DNA of 64,000 nucleotides from Rhodospirillales bacterium (GTDB lineage Bacteria > Pseudomonadota > Alphaproteobacteria > Rhodospirillales > Magnetospirillaceae). Numbering within the stretch: the stretch's first letter is position 1; the number at the start of each line of letters is the position of its first letter. The notes under the pieces were generated by a model, which was not told where the DNA came from, ran no database searches, and was given only the letters and a program-made list of their open reading frames with translations. The position numbers and the translations under genes are program-made. Shown here piece after piece: positions 1 to 9,242 of the stretch. The stretch spans positions 248,001 to 312,000 of the forward strand of contig JACFNC010000001.1 of the NCBI GenBank assembly GCA_019455065.1, given 5' to 3'.

Positions 1-578
1 CGCGCCTCGCCGAGGCCACCCCAGGGCGCCGGGGAACTGGCGGCGGCGCGGACGCGCCAGCGGCTGGTGGCGGCGCCGGTGGGGCGCGCCGCCGGCGGCA
101 GGATCAGCAGGCCGGTCACCCCGCCGGCCTCGGCGGCGAGTTGCAGCCGTCGCCCGGCCGTCAGGTTGATGGCGCCGACCTCGCCCAACACCCCGCCCAC
201 CGCCGGGCAGCGCAGGGCCTCCTCCATCGTCCACAGCACCTGCCGGTCGTCGTCGCAGCGGGCCAGAATGAGGCGCTCGGGGGAGAGGCCGAAGGCGGCC
301 AGCCCGGGGGCGTAGGGCTCGTCCGACCCGCGCCGCATGCACCACAACACCGGACCCCGCGCGGCCAAGCGGCCGAGCAGGGCGGCGCAGAACCCGCCGC
401 CGGCGGCATCGGCGGCCACCACCTCATGCAGACAGGCGAGCGGCAGCCCGCCCCAAGGCAGGGCGTCGTCGATCGCAGCCGCCAGCGACAGCGCTTCCGA
501 CGCCGCCGGAGCGGTTCTCTCCAGGGCCCAAATGCGCGCCCGCAAACGCTTCAGAATTTCGGGATCGGGACGGGCCAT
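1..578 (-). CDS. imuA: ImuA, RecA-like SOS mutagenesis accessory protein (C-terminus outside window)
   Basis: The minus-strand frame opens at an ATG (576-578) and stays open to the window edge, giving about 192 residues with no stop. The N-terminus (MARPDPEILKRLRARIWALE) and the following region with LPWGGLPLACLHEVVAADAAGGGFCAALLG match the ImuA family, a RecA/SulA-like partner of ImuB and DnaE2 in error-prone translesion synthesis. The family usually has about 230-270 residues, so only the C-terminus is missing. A perfect LexA box lies 13 nt upstream of the start. imuB and dnaE2 would be expected to follow off the left edge. The Walker-type site is poorly conserved, as is common in ImuA. Confidence 0.85.
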   Translation of the reverse strand, partial: MARPDPEILKRLRARIWALERTAPAASEALSLAAAIDDALPWGGLPLACLHEVVAADAAGGGFCAALLGRLAARGPVLWCMRRGSDEPYAPGLAAFGLSPERLILARCDDDRQVLWTMEEALRCPAVGGVLGEVGAINLTAGRRLQLAAEAGGVTGLLILPPAARPTGAATSRWRVRAAASSPAPWGGLGEA

Positions 579-591
579 TGCATTCCCTGAT

Positions 592-606
592 GTTCACTCT
601 ATGTTC
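592..606 (-). promoter_or_regulatory. LexA (SOS) box upstream of imuA
   Basis: GTTC at 592-595, seven bases, then GTTC at 603-606; on the minus strand this reads GAAC-N7-GAAC, the exact direct-repeat LexA operator known for Alphaproteobacteria. It begins 13 nt before the imuA start codon, so bound LexA would block transcription or early elongation. imuAB-dnaE2 is an established LexA target in this class. Confidence 0.85.
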
Positions 607-738
607 TAGGGCGGGAGGGCGAAGGCAGTCAAGATCGCATCGGGTTCACGGTCCGACCGAAAACAACCCGTTGCATCGGCATTACATTTCCGAGAAGAAT
701 GCTTGCCTTTGGGCCGTTCGCACGGAGAAGACGAAGAC

Positions 739-1755
739 ATGGTCGATACTCTGGTCTTGCCAGCCGCAGGTGCGCTTACCGAACGGGACATTGCGCCCGA
801 TCTCGACCTCGTGGCGGAAATCGACCGGCTGCGCCGCGAAAAGAACGCCGTGATCCTGGCGCACTACTATCAGGACGGCGAAATCCAGGACCTCGCCGAT
901 TTCGTCGGCGATTCCCTGGATCTGTCGCGCAAGGCCGCAGCCACCACGGCCGACATGATCGTGTTCTGCGGCGTGCGTTTCATGGGCGAGGTGGCGAAGA
1001 TCGTCAGCCCGACCAAGACGGTCGTCATCCCCGACGCCGAGGCCGGTTGCTCGCTGGAGGATTCCTGTCAGCCCAACGCCTTCCGCCATTTCCGCCGGCG
1101 GCATCCGGACCATGTCGCGGTCACCTACATCAACTGTTCGGCCGAGGTGAAGGCACTGTCCGACGTCATCGTCACTTCCTCCAACGCCGAGACGATCATC
1201 AGGCAGCTCCCGGCCGACCGCCCCATCCTGTTCGCCCCGGATCGCCATCTCGGCGCCTATCTGGCGCGGAAGACCGGCCGCGACATGACCTTGTGGCCCG
1301 GCACCTGCATCGTCCACGAAACTTTTTCCGAGCGTGAGCTGATCAAGCTCAAGACGCGCCATCCGAATGCCAAGGTGGCGGCCCACCCGGAATGTCCCGA
1401 AGCCATTCTCAACCACGCCGACCACGTCGGTTCGACGCGCGCGATCCTGGAGTTCGTCACCGCCTCGCCGGCCGAGGAATTCATCATCGCGACCGAGCCG
1501 CACATCATTCACCAGATGGAGAAGGCGGTTCCGCACAAGCGCTTCATGCGCGCCCCGGGAGCCGACGGCAGTTGCGACTGCGCGAACTGTCCCTTCATGG
1601 CCAAGAATACCCTCGAAAAGGTGTATCTGTGCATGATGAACGCGGCGCCGCGCATCGAAATTCCCGAGGACCTGCGGGTTCGCGCTTGGCAGCCGCTCCA
1701 GCGCATGCTCGACATGTCGGCTCCGATCCCCGTCGCGCGCAATGCGGCGGAGTGA
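739..1755 (+). CDS. nadA: Quinolinate synthase NadA
   Basis: A 338-residue [4Fe-4S] quinolinate synthase that condenses iminoaspartate with dihydroxyacetone phosphate in de novo NAD synthesis in the cytosol. The family signatures AHYYQDGEIQDLADFVGDS and DRHLGAYLARKTGRD are clear. Probable cluster cysteines are Cys110 (SCQP), Cys190 (WPGTC) and Cys284 (SCDCANCPFM), chosen by alignment with the E. coli enzyme from memory. The ATG at 739 is preferred because GGAG lies 11 nt upstream; the frame is open to 703, but that extension is not family-like. It overlaps nadC by 14 nt and is divergent from imuA, leaving about 130 bp for both promoters. Confidence 0.96.
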   Translation: MVDTLVLPAAGALTERDIAPDLDLVAEIDRLRREKNAVILAHYYQDGEIQDLADFVGDSLDLSRKAAATTADMIVFCGVRFMGEVAKIVSPTKTVVIPDAEAGCSLEDSCQPNAFRHFRRRHPDHVAVTYINCSAEVKALSDVIVTSSNAETIIRQLPADRPILFAPDRHLGAYLARKTGRDMTLWPGTCIVHETFSERELIKLKTRHPNAKVAAHPECPEAILNHADHVGSTRAILEFVTASPAEEFIIATEPHIIHQMEKAVPHKRFMRAPGADGSCDCANCPFMAKNTLEKVYLCMMNAAPRIEIPEDLRVRAWQPLQRMLDMSAPIPVARNAAE

Positions 1756-2596
1756 GGGCTGGGACCGCGCGCCGGCCCGCCAGGTGATCGCGACGGCGCT
1801 GGCCGAGGACGTCGGCGCCGGGGATCTTACCTCGCAGTCGGTGATTCCTGAGGACGCCCGCTTTCGCGGCGTCATGGCGGCCCGCCAGGAACTGGTGGTC
1901 GCCGGCCTGGAAATCGCGGGCGAAGTGTTCCGCGCGGTGGAGCCCGAAGCCGTCTGGACGCCACGGACGACGGACGGCGCGCGGGTCGCGCCGGGCGCCG
2001 TCATCGCCGAGATCGAGGGACCGGCGCGCGGGCTGCTGACCGCCGAGCGCACGGCCCTCAACCTGCTGCAGCACCTGTCGGGCATCGCCACGCTCACCCG
2101 CCTCTATGTCGACCGCATCGCCGGCACCGGCGCGGTGCTGCTCGACACCCGCAAGACCATTCCCGGCCTGCGCGCCCTGGCGAAATACGCGACCCGTGTC
2201 GGCGGCGCCCGCAACCACCGCATGGGGCTCTATGACGGGGTGCTGATCAAGGACAACCATATAGCGGTTTGCGGTGGCATCACCGCCGCCGTGGAAAAGG
2301 CGCGGGCGATGACGAAATCGATCGAGATCGAAGTCGAGTGCGACACGCTCGATCAGGTGCGCGAGGCGGTCGCGGCCGGCGCCGACGCGATATTGCTCGA
2401 CAACATGCCTTGCGAGGTGCTGCGGCAGGCGGTCGTCATCGTCGGCGGCAAGGCGCGCACCGAGGCCTCGGGCGGCGTCACCCTGGATTCGATCCGCGCC
2501 ATTGCGGACACCGGCGTGAACAGCATTTCGGTCGGCCGAATCACGCAGTCGGCCCCGGCCGTTGATGTCGGCCTCGACTGGCAAAGGGCCGACTGA
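1742..2596 (+). CDS. nadC: Nicotinate-nucleotide pyrophosphorylase (carboxylating) NadC
   Basis: A 284-residue quinolinate phosphoribosyltransferase that converts quinolinate and PRPP to nicotinate mononucleotide. Hallmarks are [40 protein letters not shown] (substrate and PRPP contacts) and the barrel segments AILLDNMP and ASGGVTL. The length is normal. The start lies inside the end of nadA (14-nt overlap), which suggests translational coupling. Only 2 nt separate its stop from nadB, so the three NAD genes form one operon in the order A-C-B. Confidence 0.96.
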   Translation: MRRSEGWDRAPARQVIATALAEDVGAGDLTSQSVIPEDARFRGVMAARQELVVAGLEIAGEVFRAVEPEAVWTPRTTDGARVAPGAVIAEIEGPARGLLTAERTALNLLQHLSGIATLTRLYVDRIAGTGAVLLDTRKTIPGLRALAKYATRVGGARNHRMGLYDGVLIKDNHIAVCGGITAAVEKARAMTKSIEIEVECDTLDQVREAVAAGADAILLDNMPCEVLRQAVVIVGGKARTEASGGVTLDSIRAIADTGVNSISVGRITQSAPAVDVGLDWQRAD

Positions 2597-2598
2597 CC

Positions 2599-4236
2599 AT
2601 GAGCGATGGCCGTACCTTCGACGTCCTGGTGATCGGCAGCGGCGGCGCCGGCTTGAGCGTCGCCCTGCTGCTCGCGCCCCATGCCCGCGTCGCGGTGTTG
2701 TCGAAGGGACCGCTGTCCGAAGGCAGCACCTATTATGCCCAGGGCGGCATCGCCGCGGTTCTCGACACCACCGACTCGATCGAGTCGCATATCCAGGACA
2801 CGCTGAACGCGGGGGCCGGCCTTTGCCATCCGGACGTCGTCAGGTTCGTGGTCGAGGGCGCCCCGGCGGCCATCGGGCGATTGATCGACTACGGCGTCGC
2901 CTTTACCCGTGAGGCCGGGGGAGAGGGCGGCCTCGAATATCATCTGACCCGCGAGGGCGGGCACAGCCATCGCCGGGTGATCCACGCCGCCGACGCCACC
3001 GGCAAGGCGGTGGAGGAGACGCTCGAGCAGCGGGTGCGTGCCGACCCCCGCATCACCCTGTTCGAACATCACGTGGTCATCGACCTGATCCGCGAGCGCC
3101 TTCCGGACGGCGGCTTGGGACGATGCCTGGGGGCCTATGCGCTCGACCGGCAGGCGGACGAGGTGGCATTGTTCCGGGCGCGCATCGTCATCCTGGCCAC
3201 CGGCGGGGCGAGCAAGGTCTATCTGTACACCAGCAATCCCGACACCTGCACCGGCGACGGCATCGCCATGGCGTGGCGGGCCGGCTGTCGCGTCGCCAAT
3301 ATGGAATTCGCGCAGTTCCATCCGACCTGTCTGTACCACCCCGAAGCAAAATCCTTCCTGGTAACCGAGGCCGTGCGCGGCGAGGGCGGGCGGTTGCTGC
3401 TGCCCGACGGGAACCGCTTCATGGACCGGTTCGACGCGCGCGGTGAACTGGCACCCCGTGACATCGTCGCCCGCGCCATTGACCACGAGATGAAGCGGCT
3501 CGGCATCGACTGCGTATATCTCGACATCAGCCACAAGCCCGCGGAGTTTATCCGGGAGCACTTTCCCACGGTCTACGCCCGCTGCCTCGAATTCGGCTTC
3601 GACATCACGCGCGAGCCGGTGCCCGTGGTGCCCGCCGCGCATTATACCTGCGGCGGCGTCCTGACCGACCTTCGCGGCCGCACCGACGTGGCGGGGCTGT
3701 ATGCCATCGGCGAAGTCGCCTGCACCGGCCTGCACGGTGCCAATCGCATGGCCAGCAACTCGCTTCTGGAATGCCTGGTGTTCGCCGCGGCGGCCGCCGA
3801 GGACATTGTGACGACTCTTGCCGCTATCCCTCAACCGCCGCAGCTTCCCGGCTGGGACGAGAGCTGGGTGACAGATTCCGACGAGGAGGTGGTGGTCGCA
3901 CATAACTGGAGCGAGCTCCGGCACTTCATGTGGGACTACGTCGGTATCGTGCGCACGACCAAACGCTTGCAGCGGGCCAAGCGGCGCATCGACCTCCTGC
4001 TGGGTGAGATCGCGGAGTATTACGCCAGCTTCCGTGTGACCAACGACTTGATCGAACTGCGCAACCTCGCGGTCGTAGCCGACCTCATCGTGCGATCGGC
4101 CCTGCTGCGCAAGGAAAGCCGTGGGCTGCATTACAGCCTCGACTATCCTCCGGCTGCCTCGGACAGCCGTGGTCGGGACACCGTCCTGACCCCCGAACCG
4201 TCACCGCTGCGCCAGCCGGAGCCTCAAAGGCTATAG
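2599..4236 (+). CDS. nadB: L-aspartate oxidase NadB
   Basis: A 545-residue FAD enzyme that oxidises L-aspartate to iminoaspartate, the substrate of NadA. The N-terminal dinucleotide fold is seen in [16 protein letters not shown] (about residues 11-26). It is followed by the succinate dehydrogenase/fumarate reductase-type flavoprotein core with [11 protein letters not shown], the active-site segment QFHPTCLY and the FAD-closing motif [19 protein letters not shown]. It is the last gene of nadA-nadC-nadB. The 3' end overlaps the convergent chemoreceptor gene by 13 nt, so there is no room for a classical terminator between them. Confidence 0.96.
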   Translation: MSDGRTFDVLVIGSGGAGLSVALLLAPHARVAVLSKGPLSEGSTYYAQGGIAAVLDTTDSIESHIQDTLNAGAGLCHPDVVRFVVEGAPAAIGRLIDYGVAFTREAGGEGGLEYHLTREGGHSHRRVIHAADATGKAVEETLEQRVRADPRITLFEHHVVIDLIRERLPDGGLGRCLGAYALDRQADEVALFRARIVILATGGASKVYLYTSNPDTCTGDGIAMAWRAGCRVANMEFAQFHPTCLYHPEAKSFLVTEAVRGEGGRLLLPDGNRFMDRFDARGELAPRDIVARAIDHEMKRLGIDCVYLDISHKPAEFIREHFPTVYARCLEFGFDITREPVPVVPAAHYTCGGVLTDLRGRTDVAGLYAIGEVACTGLHGANRMASNSLLECLVFAAAAAEDIVTTLAAIPQPPQLPGWDESWVTDSDEEVVVAHNWSELRHFMWDYVGIVRTTKRLQRAKRRIDLLLGEIAEYYASFRVTNDLIELRNLAVVADLIVRSALLRKESRGLHYSLDYPPAASDSRGRDTVLTPEPSPLRQPEPQRL

Positions 4237-5645
4237 GCGAGCCGCAGGCCGCCCCAATGGCGCCCCTGGACGAAAATCGGGGCGGAGACGTCCTTCATCA
4301 TGATGAACTTGCCGCCGCCCATGTCGCGGCGGTAGGTCTGCAGCAGGAATGGTTTTATGTTCCGTGCCGAGCCCAGTCCGGTGCGGTCGTTGAACATGCG
4401 CCGGTTGCGGCAGTTCGCGTTGTTCCAGTTGGGGTCGCTGCCCTGCGGCTGGGCGAACTTCCTGTTGTGCGTGGGGAGGAAGCCGTTTCGGTCGACCGCG
4501 CAGCAGATGACGGCCTTGGGGTTGGCCTCCAACACACCCTCCTGGATTTCCGGCAGCGCCTCGTCGGTGAAGGCGACGAAACGGGTCATGTATTGCTGGG
4601 GATTGGTGCCCGGAATCGGTTCGTAGCGTTCGTCGAACAGGTCCGAAATCGAGATGCGGCCGGAGCGCACACCCTCCTCGAAGGCTTCGGTGACCCTGGC
4701 GGCGGTGGCCATGACCTGCTCGATGAACGGGGTATCGGCGGTCTGAAAACCGCTCTCGGCGATAAAGGCGATCAATTTCTCGCTGCTGTCGAGCACCGCG
4801 GTCAGGCGCTCATCGGCGACCATCAGGTTCTGACTGGTCAGCGCGACGCCTTCCACGAACCTCTCGATATGGGTGATCACCTCATCGCACTGTCCGAGGC
4901 TGGTCGAAGCGGCCTGGGAAATATCGGTGACCTTGCCTTCCACCACCTCGATCGAGCTTCCGAAGGTCGATACGGCGTCATTGATCACCCCGACCCCGCT
5001 GTTCACGGCATCTGCCGTCGCCAGGGTTTCGGCGCTCGTTCCGATAAGTTCGACGACGTGCTGCGACAAGGTACCCACAGTGCCGTCGATGCCGGTCGTG
5101 GCGTCGGCGGTCTGGCGGGCCAGGGTCTTCACCTCGGTGGCCACCACTGCGAAGCCTTTGCCCGCTTCGCCCGCACGGGCCGCCTCGATGGTGGCGTTCA
5201 GCGCCAGGAGATTGGTCTGGCGGGCGACGTTCTGGATGCTCCGCGACATATTGCGCACCTCGCCCAGACTCTGCTCCAGGCCTTCCAGGCGCTGCTCGAT
5301 GGCTTGAACGGAGCCGACCAGATTTCGGATGTCGCTCAGCGAAGCTGAAATGGTTTCCAGGGAATTGCCTGATCGTTGGGCGGCTTCGCCGGTAATCCGG
5401 CTGGTTTCCTGCCCGGCTTCGTCGATACGCCGTATCGCCTCCGCCATGCCGCGCGCGATTTCCTTCAGGTGGCCGAACAATTCCTCCTGGTGTTTGACGA
5501 ACCTTGCCACTCCCTCGATGCTGCCGGCGATGTCGGCGACTTCGAGGCTCAGTTCTTGCGCCTTGTGTAGCACCGCCGCCGCGAACGCATCGGCCGACGC
5601 CGCCGGCGCGTTCTCGCGATCGGCAGGCAGACTCCTCGCTTCCAT
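4224..5645 (-). CDS. Soluble methyl-accepting chemotaxis protein with C-terminal sensor-like domain
   Basis: A 473-residue chemoreceptor without any membrane segment. The cytoplasmic signalling hairpin tip is at residues about 143-169 ([18 protein letters not shown], then AGKGFAVVA), flanked by long coiled coils. The C-terminal third is a conserved domain with [50 protein letters not shown] and [11 protein letters not shown]; this domain recurs at the C-terminus of bacterial chemoreceptors and is probably the sensory part. The ATG at 5645 is chosen because GGGGG sits 8 nt upstream; a GTG at 5681 lacks such a site. It follows a partner-switching module on the same strand after a 97-bp gap. The ligand cannot be inferred. 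Confidence 0.88.
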   Translation of the reverse strand: MEARSLPADRENAPAASADAFAAAVLHKAQELSLEVADIAGSIEGVARFVKHQEELFGHLKEIARGMAEAIRRIDEAGQETSRITGEAAQRSGNSLETISASLSDIRNLVGSVQAIEQRLEGLEQSLGEVRNMSRSIQNVARQTNLLALNATIEAARAGEAGKGFAVVATEVKTLARQTADATTGIDGTVGTLSQHVVELIGTSAETLATADAVNSGVGVINDAVSTFGSSIEVVEGKVTDISQAASTSLGQCDEVITHIERFVEGVALTSQNLMVADERLTAVLDSSEKLIAFIAESGFQTADTPFIEQVMATAARVTEAFEEGVRSGRISISDLFDERYEPIPGTNPQQYMTRFVAFTDEALPEIQEGVLEANPKAVICCAVDRNGFLPTHNRKFAQPQGSDPNWNNANCRNRRMFNDRTGLGSARNIKPFLLQTYRRDMGGGKFIMMKDVSAPIFVQGRHWGGLRLAYSL

Positions 5646-5742
5646 CTCCATTTCCCCCGATACCCCGCAGACGCGGACCACTGGTCTATTTTCGGAAAAG
5701 GGTACCGAAATGCGCTTCGGGAAGCCAGTAAGGGGTGGCGGA

Positions 5743-6900
5743 TTATGCGGAACGGGATATCCAGACCAGGGTCAGGTCGTCCGCAAGGCGCGGACGGGCG
5801 CGACGGAAAGCCGCCGCAAGAGCGGCGAGTGGCGCCTGCTGAAATCGATTTTGGTCGACCAGCGCAAGGATGTCGTTCGATCCCAGGCAAGCACCGCTCT
5901 CGTCGGCCGATTCCAGCAGGGCGTCGGAGTAAAGGAGCAGGGAGGCGCCCGGAGGAAACGCGACTCGCCGGCTCTCGTATGCCGCTTCCCCCGTGATGCC
6001 GATGGGAAGGCCGCTGCCGTCCTCGAAAGTCGCACCTTCCTCGAGTACGAGTACGGGATCGGGGGCGCCGGCGCTGCTGAAGGTGAGGACGTCGGCAATC
6101 GTATCGATGACGCCATAGAAAAGCGTCGCGAACTGTCCCGTCGGCAACAGCCCGCCAAGGTGCCGATTGAGCGCGGTGAGGTGGGCGGCAGGTTCCCCCG
6201 CGCCCGGGGCGAGCTGGCGCATCAGGGTATGGAGGCGAAACGCGTTCAGGGCCGCCGAAACCCCATGGCCGGTCAGATCTGCCGTGAATACGCCGACACG
6301 TCCCCGCCCAAGGTCCTCGATTCCCCAGAAATCACCCCCGATTTCCGACGAGGGCTGAAAGTGGGACTGGATCACGAGGCCGTGGCCTGCCGCCAGTTCC
6401 TCGACGAGCGCGGCGGACGGAAGCAGGTCCTCCTGCATCCGCCGCGCCAGTTGGAGATCCTGGTTCAGCCGTTGCTGGAAATCCAGGAGGCTGGCGATCA
6501 GCAGCCGATTCTCGAGATGGACACGCGTTCGGGCGAGGAATTCGGGTCCGTGAATGGGCTTGGAGATGACATCGGTGGCCCCGGCGCGGAAGATCTCGGT
6601 TCGCTCGTCGGGGCTGCCGAGCGCCGTCTGGACCAGAATGGGCAGCCGTTGCCATCGTGGGTCGGCGCGCAGCCTCCGGCACAGCTCGAAGCCGTCCATG
6701 CGCGGCATCATCATGTCCAGAACGAGAAGGTGGGGTTCAAATTCCTCCAGGCGATCCAGGGCCGCGACGCCGTCCTCGGCGAACACAACCCGTGAGATTC
6801 CGTCCGCGGCCAGCAAGGCGCCGATAAGCCGGCGGATGGGTTCCGCGTCCTCAACCACCAGTATCCGGCAGTCGTGAATGCCGGCTGTCTCGCCGGTCAC
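5743..6900 (-). CDS. Receiver-PP2C (RsbU/SpoIIE-type) serine phosphatase response regulator
   Basis: A 385-residue two-domain protein. Residues 12-130 are a response-regulator receiver with acidic pair Glu17/Asp18, acceptor Asp62 ([14 protein letters not shown]) and Lys113 (ISKPIHG). After a short coiled linker ([18 protein letters not shown]) comes a PP2C-like phosphatase domain with metal-binding acidic motifs IGGDFWG and [16 protein letters not shown] and the end motif DDLTLVWI. This is the architecture of phosphatases that dephosphorylate STAS anti-anti-sigma proteins. Its ATG overlaps the end of the RsbW-like gene by 4 nt, and a STAS gene lies just upstream. No cognate histidine kinase lies adjacent. 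Confidence 0.92.
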   Translation of the reverse strand: MTGETAGIHDCRILVVEDAEPIRRLIGALLAADGISRVVFAEDGVAALDRLEEFEPHLLVLDMMMPRMDGFELCRRLRADPRWQRLPILVQTALGSPDERTEIFRAGATDVISKPIHGPEFLARTRVHLENRLLIASLLDFQQRLNQDLQLARRMQEDLLPSAALVEELAAGHGLVIQSHFQPSSEIGGDFWGIEDLGRGRVGVFTADLTGHGVSAALNAFRLHTLMRQLAPGAGEPAAHLTALNRHLGGLLPTGQFATLFYGVIDTIADVLTFSSAGAPDPVLVLEEGATFEDGSGLPIGITGEAAYESRRVAFPPGASLLLYSDALLESADESGACLGSNDILALVDQNRFQQAPLAALAAAFRRARPRLADDLTLVWISRSA

Positions 6901-7592
6901 CGACGGAATTCCATGGCCAGCCGCCGGCCCTCCCTCTCCAGCCAGGTGCGGCGGGCCAGCGAGCGAATGAGCACAAGGCCACGGCCTGACGTCCGGGCGG
7001 GATCCGAAGAGGCGGGGGCGGGGCGATAGCCTGCCCCTTCGTCCTCGATCCGAAAAGTCAATTTGGTTGGGGCTGGCATCACCCAGACATGGACCCGTCG
7101 TCTCCCGCGTATGGGATCGGCCAGCCGCTCGTTCAGCACCGAGCAGAAGGAATCCATTTGGTCCGCGGTTTGCCGTGGGACGCCGCCCATATCCAGGTTT
7201 CCATGAATGACCGCGTTGGCGATTCCTTCGTTGAGCGCGATCTCAACGGCTTCGGAGGTTTCCTCGGCCAGATCGTATCGCGTCTCGACAGCCTGGCGGA
7301 ATGCCTGTGCCGGCTGCACGGCAAACGCCGATCCGGTAGTAAGGGAAAGATAGATGCCGTCGCTCCGCTCCAGTTCCGCCAGAGGGGCGGCGACCGCGCC
7401 GGGCCCGTCCTTCCATTCCAGACAGGCGATGGTGGGCCGGCATAGCGATCGGCGAAGTGCGCCCTCGTCAAGGTCACCGACGATGACCACCTCATGCCCG
7501 CAATATCCCGAAACAGGCGTCGGGATGCCCAGCGACTCCGCCACCTCGGCCAGTTGGCCCTGGGTGACGCCGTCGCCGCGCAAATGCAACAT
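6897..7592 (-). CDS. RsbW-like anti-sigma/switch kinase (HATPase) with extra N-terminal domain
   Basis: 231 residues. The C-terminal half (about 105-231) is a GHKL ATPase of the RsbW/SpoIIAB type: N box EIALNEGIANAVIHGN, G1 box IEDEGAGYRP, G2 box SGRGLVLIRSLA. Such kinases phosphorylate the STAS partner and sequester a target in partner switching. The first ~100 residues do not belong to the kinase fold and I do not recognise them; typical RsbW proteins are only about 140-160 residues. It lies 6 nt after the STAS gene and overlaps the phosphatase gene by 4 nt. The partner it inhibits, a sigma factor or other protein, is not encoded nearby. Confidence 0.85.
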   Translation of the reverse strand: MLHLRGDGVTQGQLAEVAESLGIPTPVSGYCGHEVVIVGDLDEGALRRSLCRPTIACLEWKDGPGAVAAPLAELERSDGIYLSLTTGSAFAVQPAQAFRQAVETRYDLAEETSEAVEIALNEGIANAVIHGNLDMGGVPRQTADQMDSFCSVLNERLADPIRGRRRVHVWVMPAPTKLTFRIEDEGAGYRPAPASSDPARTSGRGLVLIRSLARRTWLEREGRRLAMEFRR

Positions 7593-7598
7593 GGTGGC

Positions 7599-7949
7599 CT
7601 ACTGCTGGATGGTGAAAAGGGTCTCGAACTTGCTGGAGGAAAAGATTCGCTGGACCTGGCCCTTGGGGCTGCGCAGCACGATGTTGGCCTTCTTCTGGGA
7701 CGCGGTGTCGCGCACCATCAAAAGCATTCCGAGGCCGGCCGAGTCGATGAACTCGACGTCGGCCAGGTCAAAGACGAGTTCCCGGGCGTCGGACTCCCGG
7801 ATTTGGGAGATTACGTTCCGGAACGACGGATGGTCGGCATAGGTCACCCGTCCGTGAAGCGTGACGTGGATGCTGCCGTCCCGCTCGGCGGTTTCGTATT
7901 GCAAGGCTCCCCCCAGGTATTGGTTCGGTTCGATCAACTCTACCAGCAT
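7599..7949 (-). CDS. STAS-domain anti-anti-sigma factor (RsbV/SpoIIAA-like)
   Basis: A 116-residue single STAS domain. The phosphorylation motif VEFIDSAGLGMLL carries the expected serine at position 70. It begins at an ATG with AGAGGA 6 nt upstream, 18 nt after the hpnE stop, so read-through from the hopanoid operon is plausible. It is followed after 6 nt by the RsbW-like kinase and then the PP2C phosphatase, completing the RsbV-RsbW-RsbU trio. The expected cycle is phosphorylation by the kinase and dephosphorylation by one or both phosphatases in this window. Confidence 0.92.
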   Translation of the reverse strand: MLVELIEPNQYLGGALQYETAERDGSIHVTLHGRVTYADHPSFRNVISQIRESDARELVFDLADVEFIDSAGLGMLLMVRDTASQKKANIVLRSPKGQVQRIFSSSKFETLFTIQQ

Positions 7950-7967
7950 AGGGAATCCTCTGAAAGA

Positions 7968-9242
7968 TCATCCGAGCGTGGCGAGTTCCCGAGCGGTGGA
8001 TTGGGTTTCCTTCGCCAGGCACAATTCCGCCGCGCGGTGGCCGGAACGCACGGCACTTTCCACCGTACAGGGCAGCCCCGTGTCGGTCCAGTCGCCCGCA
8101 AGAAAGAGGTTGGCGGCCGATGTGGCGGCGGGCGGGCGGGCCGCCAGAGCCGCCGGCGTGTGGGCGAGGGTGGCGCGGCGCTCCTTCACGATGCGGAACG
8201 GAGGGATCGGACCGTGCGGGAGATTCAGAATGGCGCAAACCTCTCGCCACAGCCGTCCCGCGATGTCCTCGCTCGACTCTCGTACCATCGCATCCGCTGC
8301 ACTCACGGTCACCGAAAGCAGGCCCTCCCTCATGAAGACCCACTGAGCGGCGCCCCCGAGCACCCCGACGAAAGGGTGCCCGAACGCAGGCGGCCCGCTG
8401 TACATGAAATGCGCGTTGACGATGGCGGCGCCAGACAACTCGGGGACCAAGCCAGGCATCAGCCGATGGGCATCCCACCAGGGGACGGCGAGAACCACCT
8501 GGTCACCTCTCCCAACCTCGAGCCGGCCGGTCACGAAGTCCAAAGCGACTACGTGGTCCGTCATCAGCAAGGCCGATAGCCGGTCGCCGAAACGGACCTC
8601 CGCGCTCATCCGGGAGAGTGCGGCTAAGGCGGGGTCTATCAGGGCGTCCGCAAGGTCTATCGCACAGAGATAGGGGCGGCACATGGCGCCGCCTTTGGCC
8701 AATGTCAGGTCCAGTACCGTTCCCAACAGGCGCGCGGAAGCGCGTTCGGGCGGGGTATTGAGGATCGCTTCGCAGAGGGGGCGCCACAGGGGGCGATAGA
8801 GTTGGTTGCTGCTCAAGGCTTCCGCCACGCGCGTTTCCGCGGACATGCGCCCCAATCGGACGGCGGCGAGGTAGTCGCCGGCCCTCGACCCCGGTACTCG
8901 CCGCCCGGAGTGCAGAATCCACCATGGCACGCGTCCCCAATTGGGGCGCAGACCCCAGCGCCCCCCATCCGCAAGATCAACGAAGGGGAAGACGAGGTCA
9001 GTCGCCCGCAGTCCATTGGGATTGCCGATCTCGCGAAGGTAGCCGAACAGCGCTTGGTTGGCGCCGAGGAAAAGATGATTGCCATTGTCGATCCTGCCAA
9101 GATGACGGTCCTGGAAGGACCGGCAACGGCCACCGGCAACCTTGGCTCCCTCGTGCACGATGACGCGCACGCCCGACCGCGCCAGTCTTACCGCACACGC
9201 CAGCCCGGCAATTCCAGCGCCGACGACGTGTACGGTGTTCAC
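7968..9242 (-). CDS. hpnE: HpnE, FAD-dependent hydroxysqualene dehydroxylase
   Basis: A 424-residue amine-oxidase-fold flavoprotein. The GTG start (9242-9240) is inferred because it overlaps the hpnD stop as GTGA and is followed at once by the Rossmann motif VHVVGAGIAGLACAVRLARS. Other family features are GGRCRSF near the FAD site and the C-terminal FLAGDWTDTGLPCTVESAVRSG. HpnE reduces hydroxysqualene to squalene, the last step of the HpnCDE route that replaces squalene synthase in many hopanoid-producing bacteria. The frame is open upstream into hpnD, but that extension is shadow coding. Confidence 0.94.
   Translation of the reverse strand: MNTVHVVGAGIAGLACAVRLARSGVRVIVHEGAKVAGGRCRSFQDRHLGRIDNGNHLFLGANQALFGYLREIGNPNGLRATDLVFPFVDLADGGRWGLRPNWGRVPWWILHSGRRVPGSRAGDYLAAVRLGRMSAETRVAEALSSNQLYRPLWRPLCEAILNTPPERASARLLGTVLDLTLAKGGAMCRPYLCAIDLADALIDPALAALSRMSAEVRFGDRLSALLMTDHVVALDFVTGRLEVGRGDQVVLAVPWWDAHRLMPGLVPELSGAAIVNAHFMYSGPPAFGHPFVGVLGGAAQWVFMREGLLSVTVSAADAMVRESSEDIAGRLWREVCAILNLPHGPIPPFRIVKERRATLAHTPAALAARPPAATSAANLFLAGDWTDTGLPCTVESAVRSGHRAAELCLAKETQSTARELATLG

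Noticed and set aside
682-4131. Long minus-strand reading frames (about 470, 330 and 590 codons) opposite nadA-nadC-nadB
   Set aside because: They are antisense to three clearly conserved enzymes, have low-complexity His/Arg/Gly-rich content and no family motifs; long shadow frames are expected in high-GC DNA.
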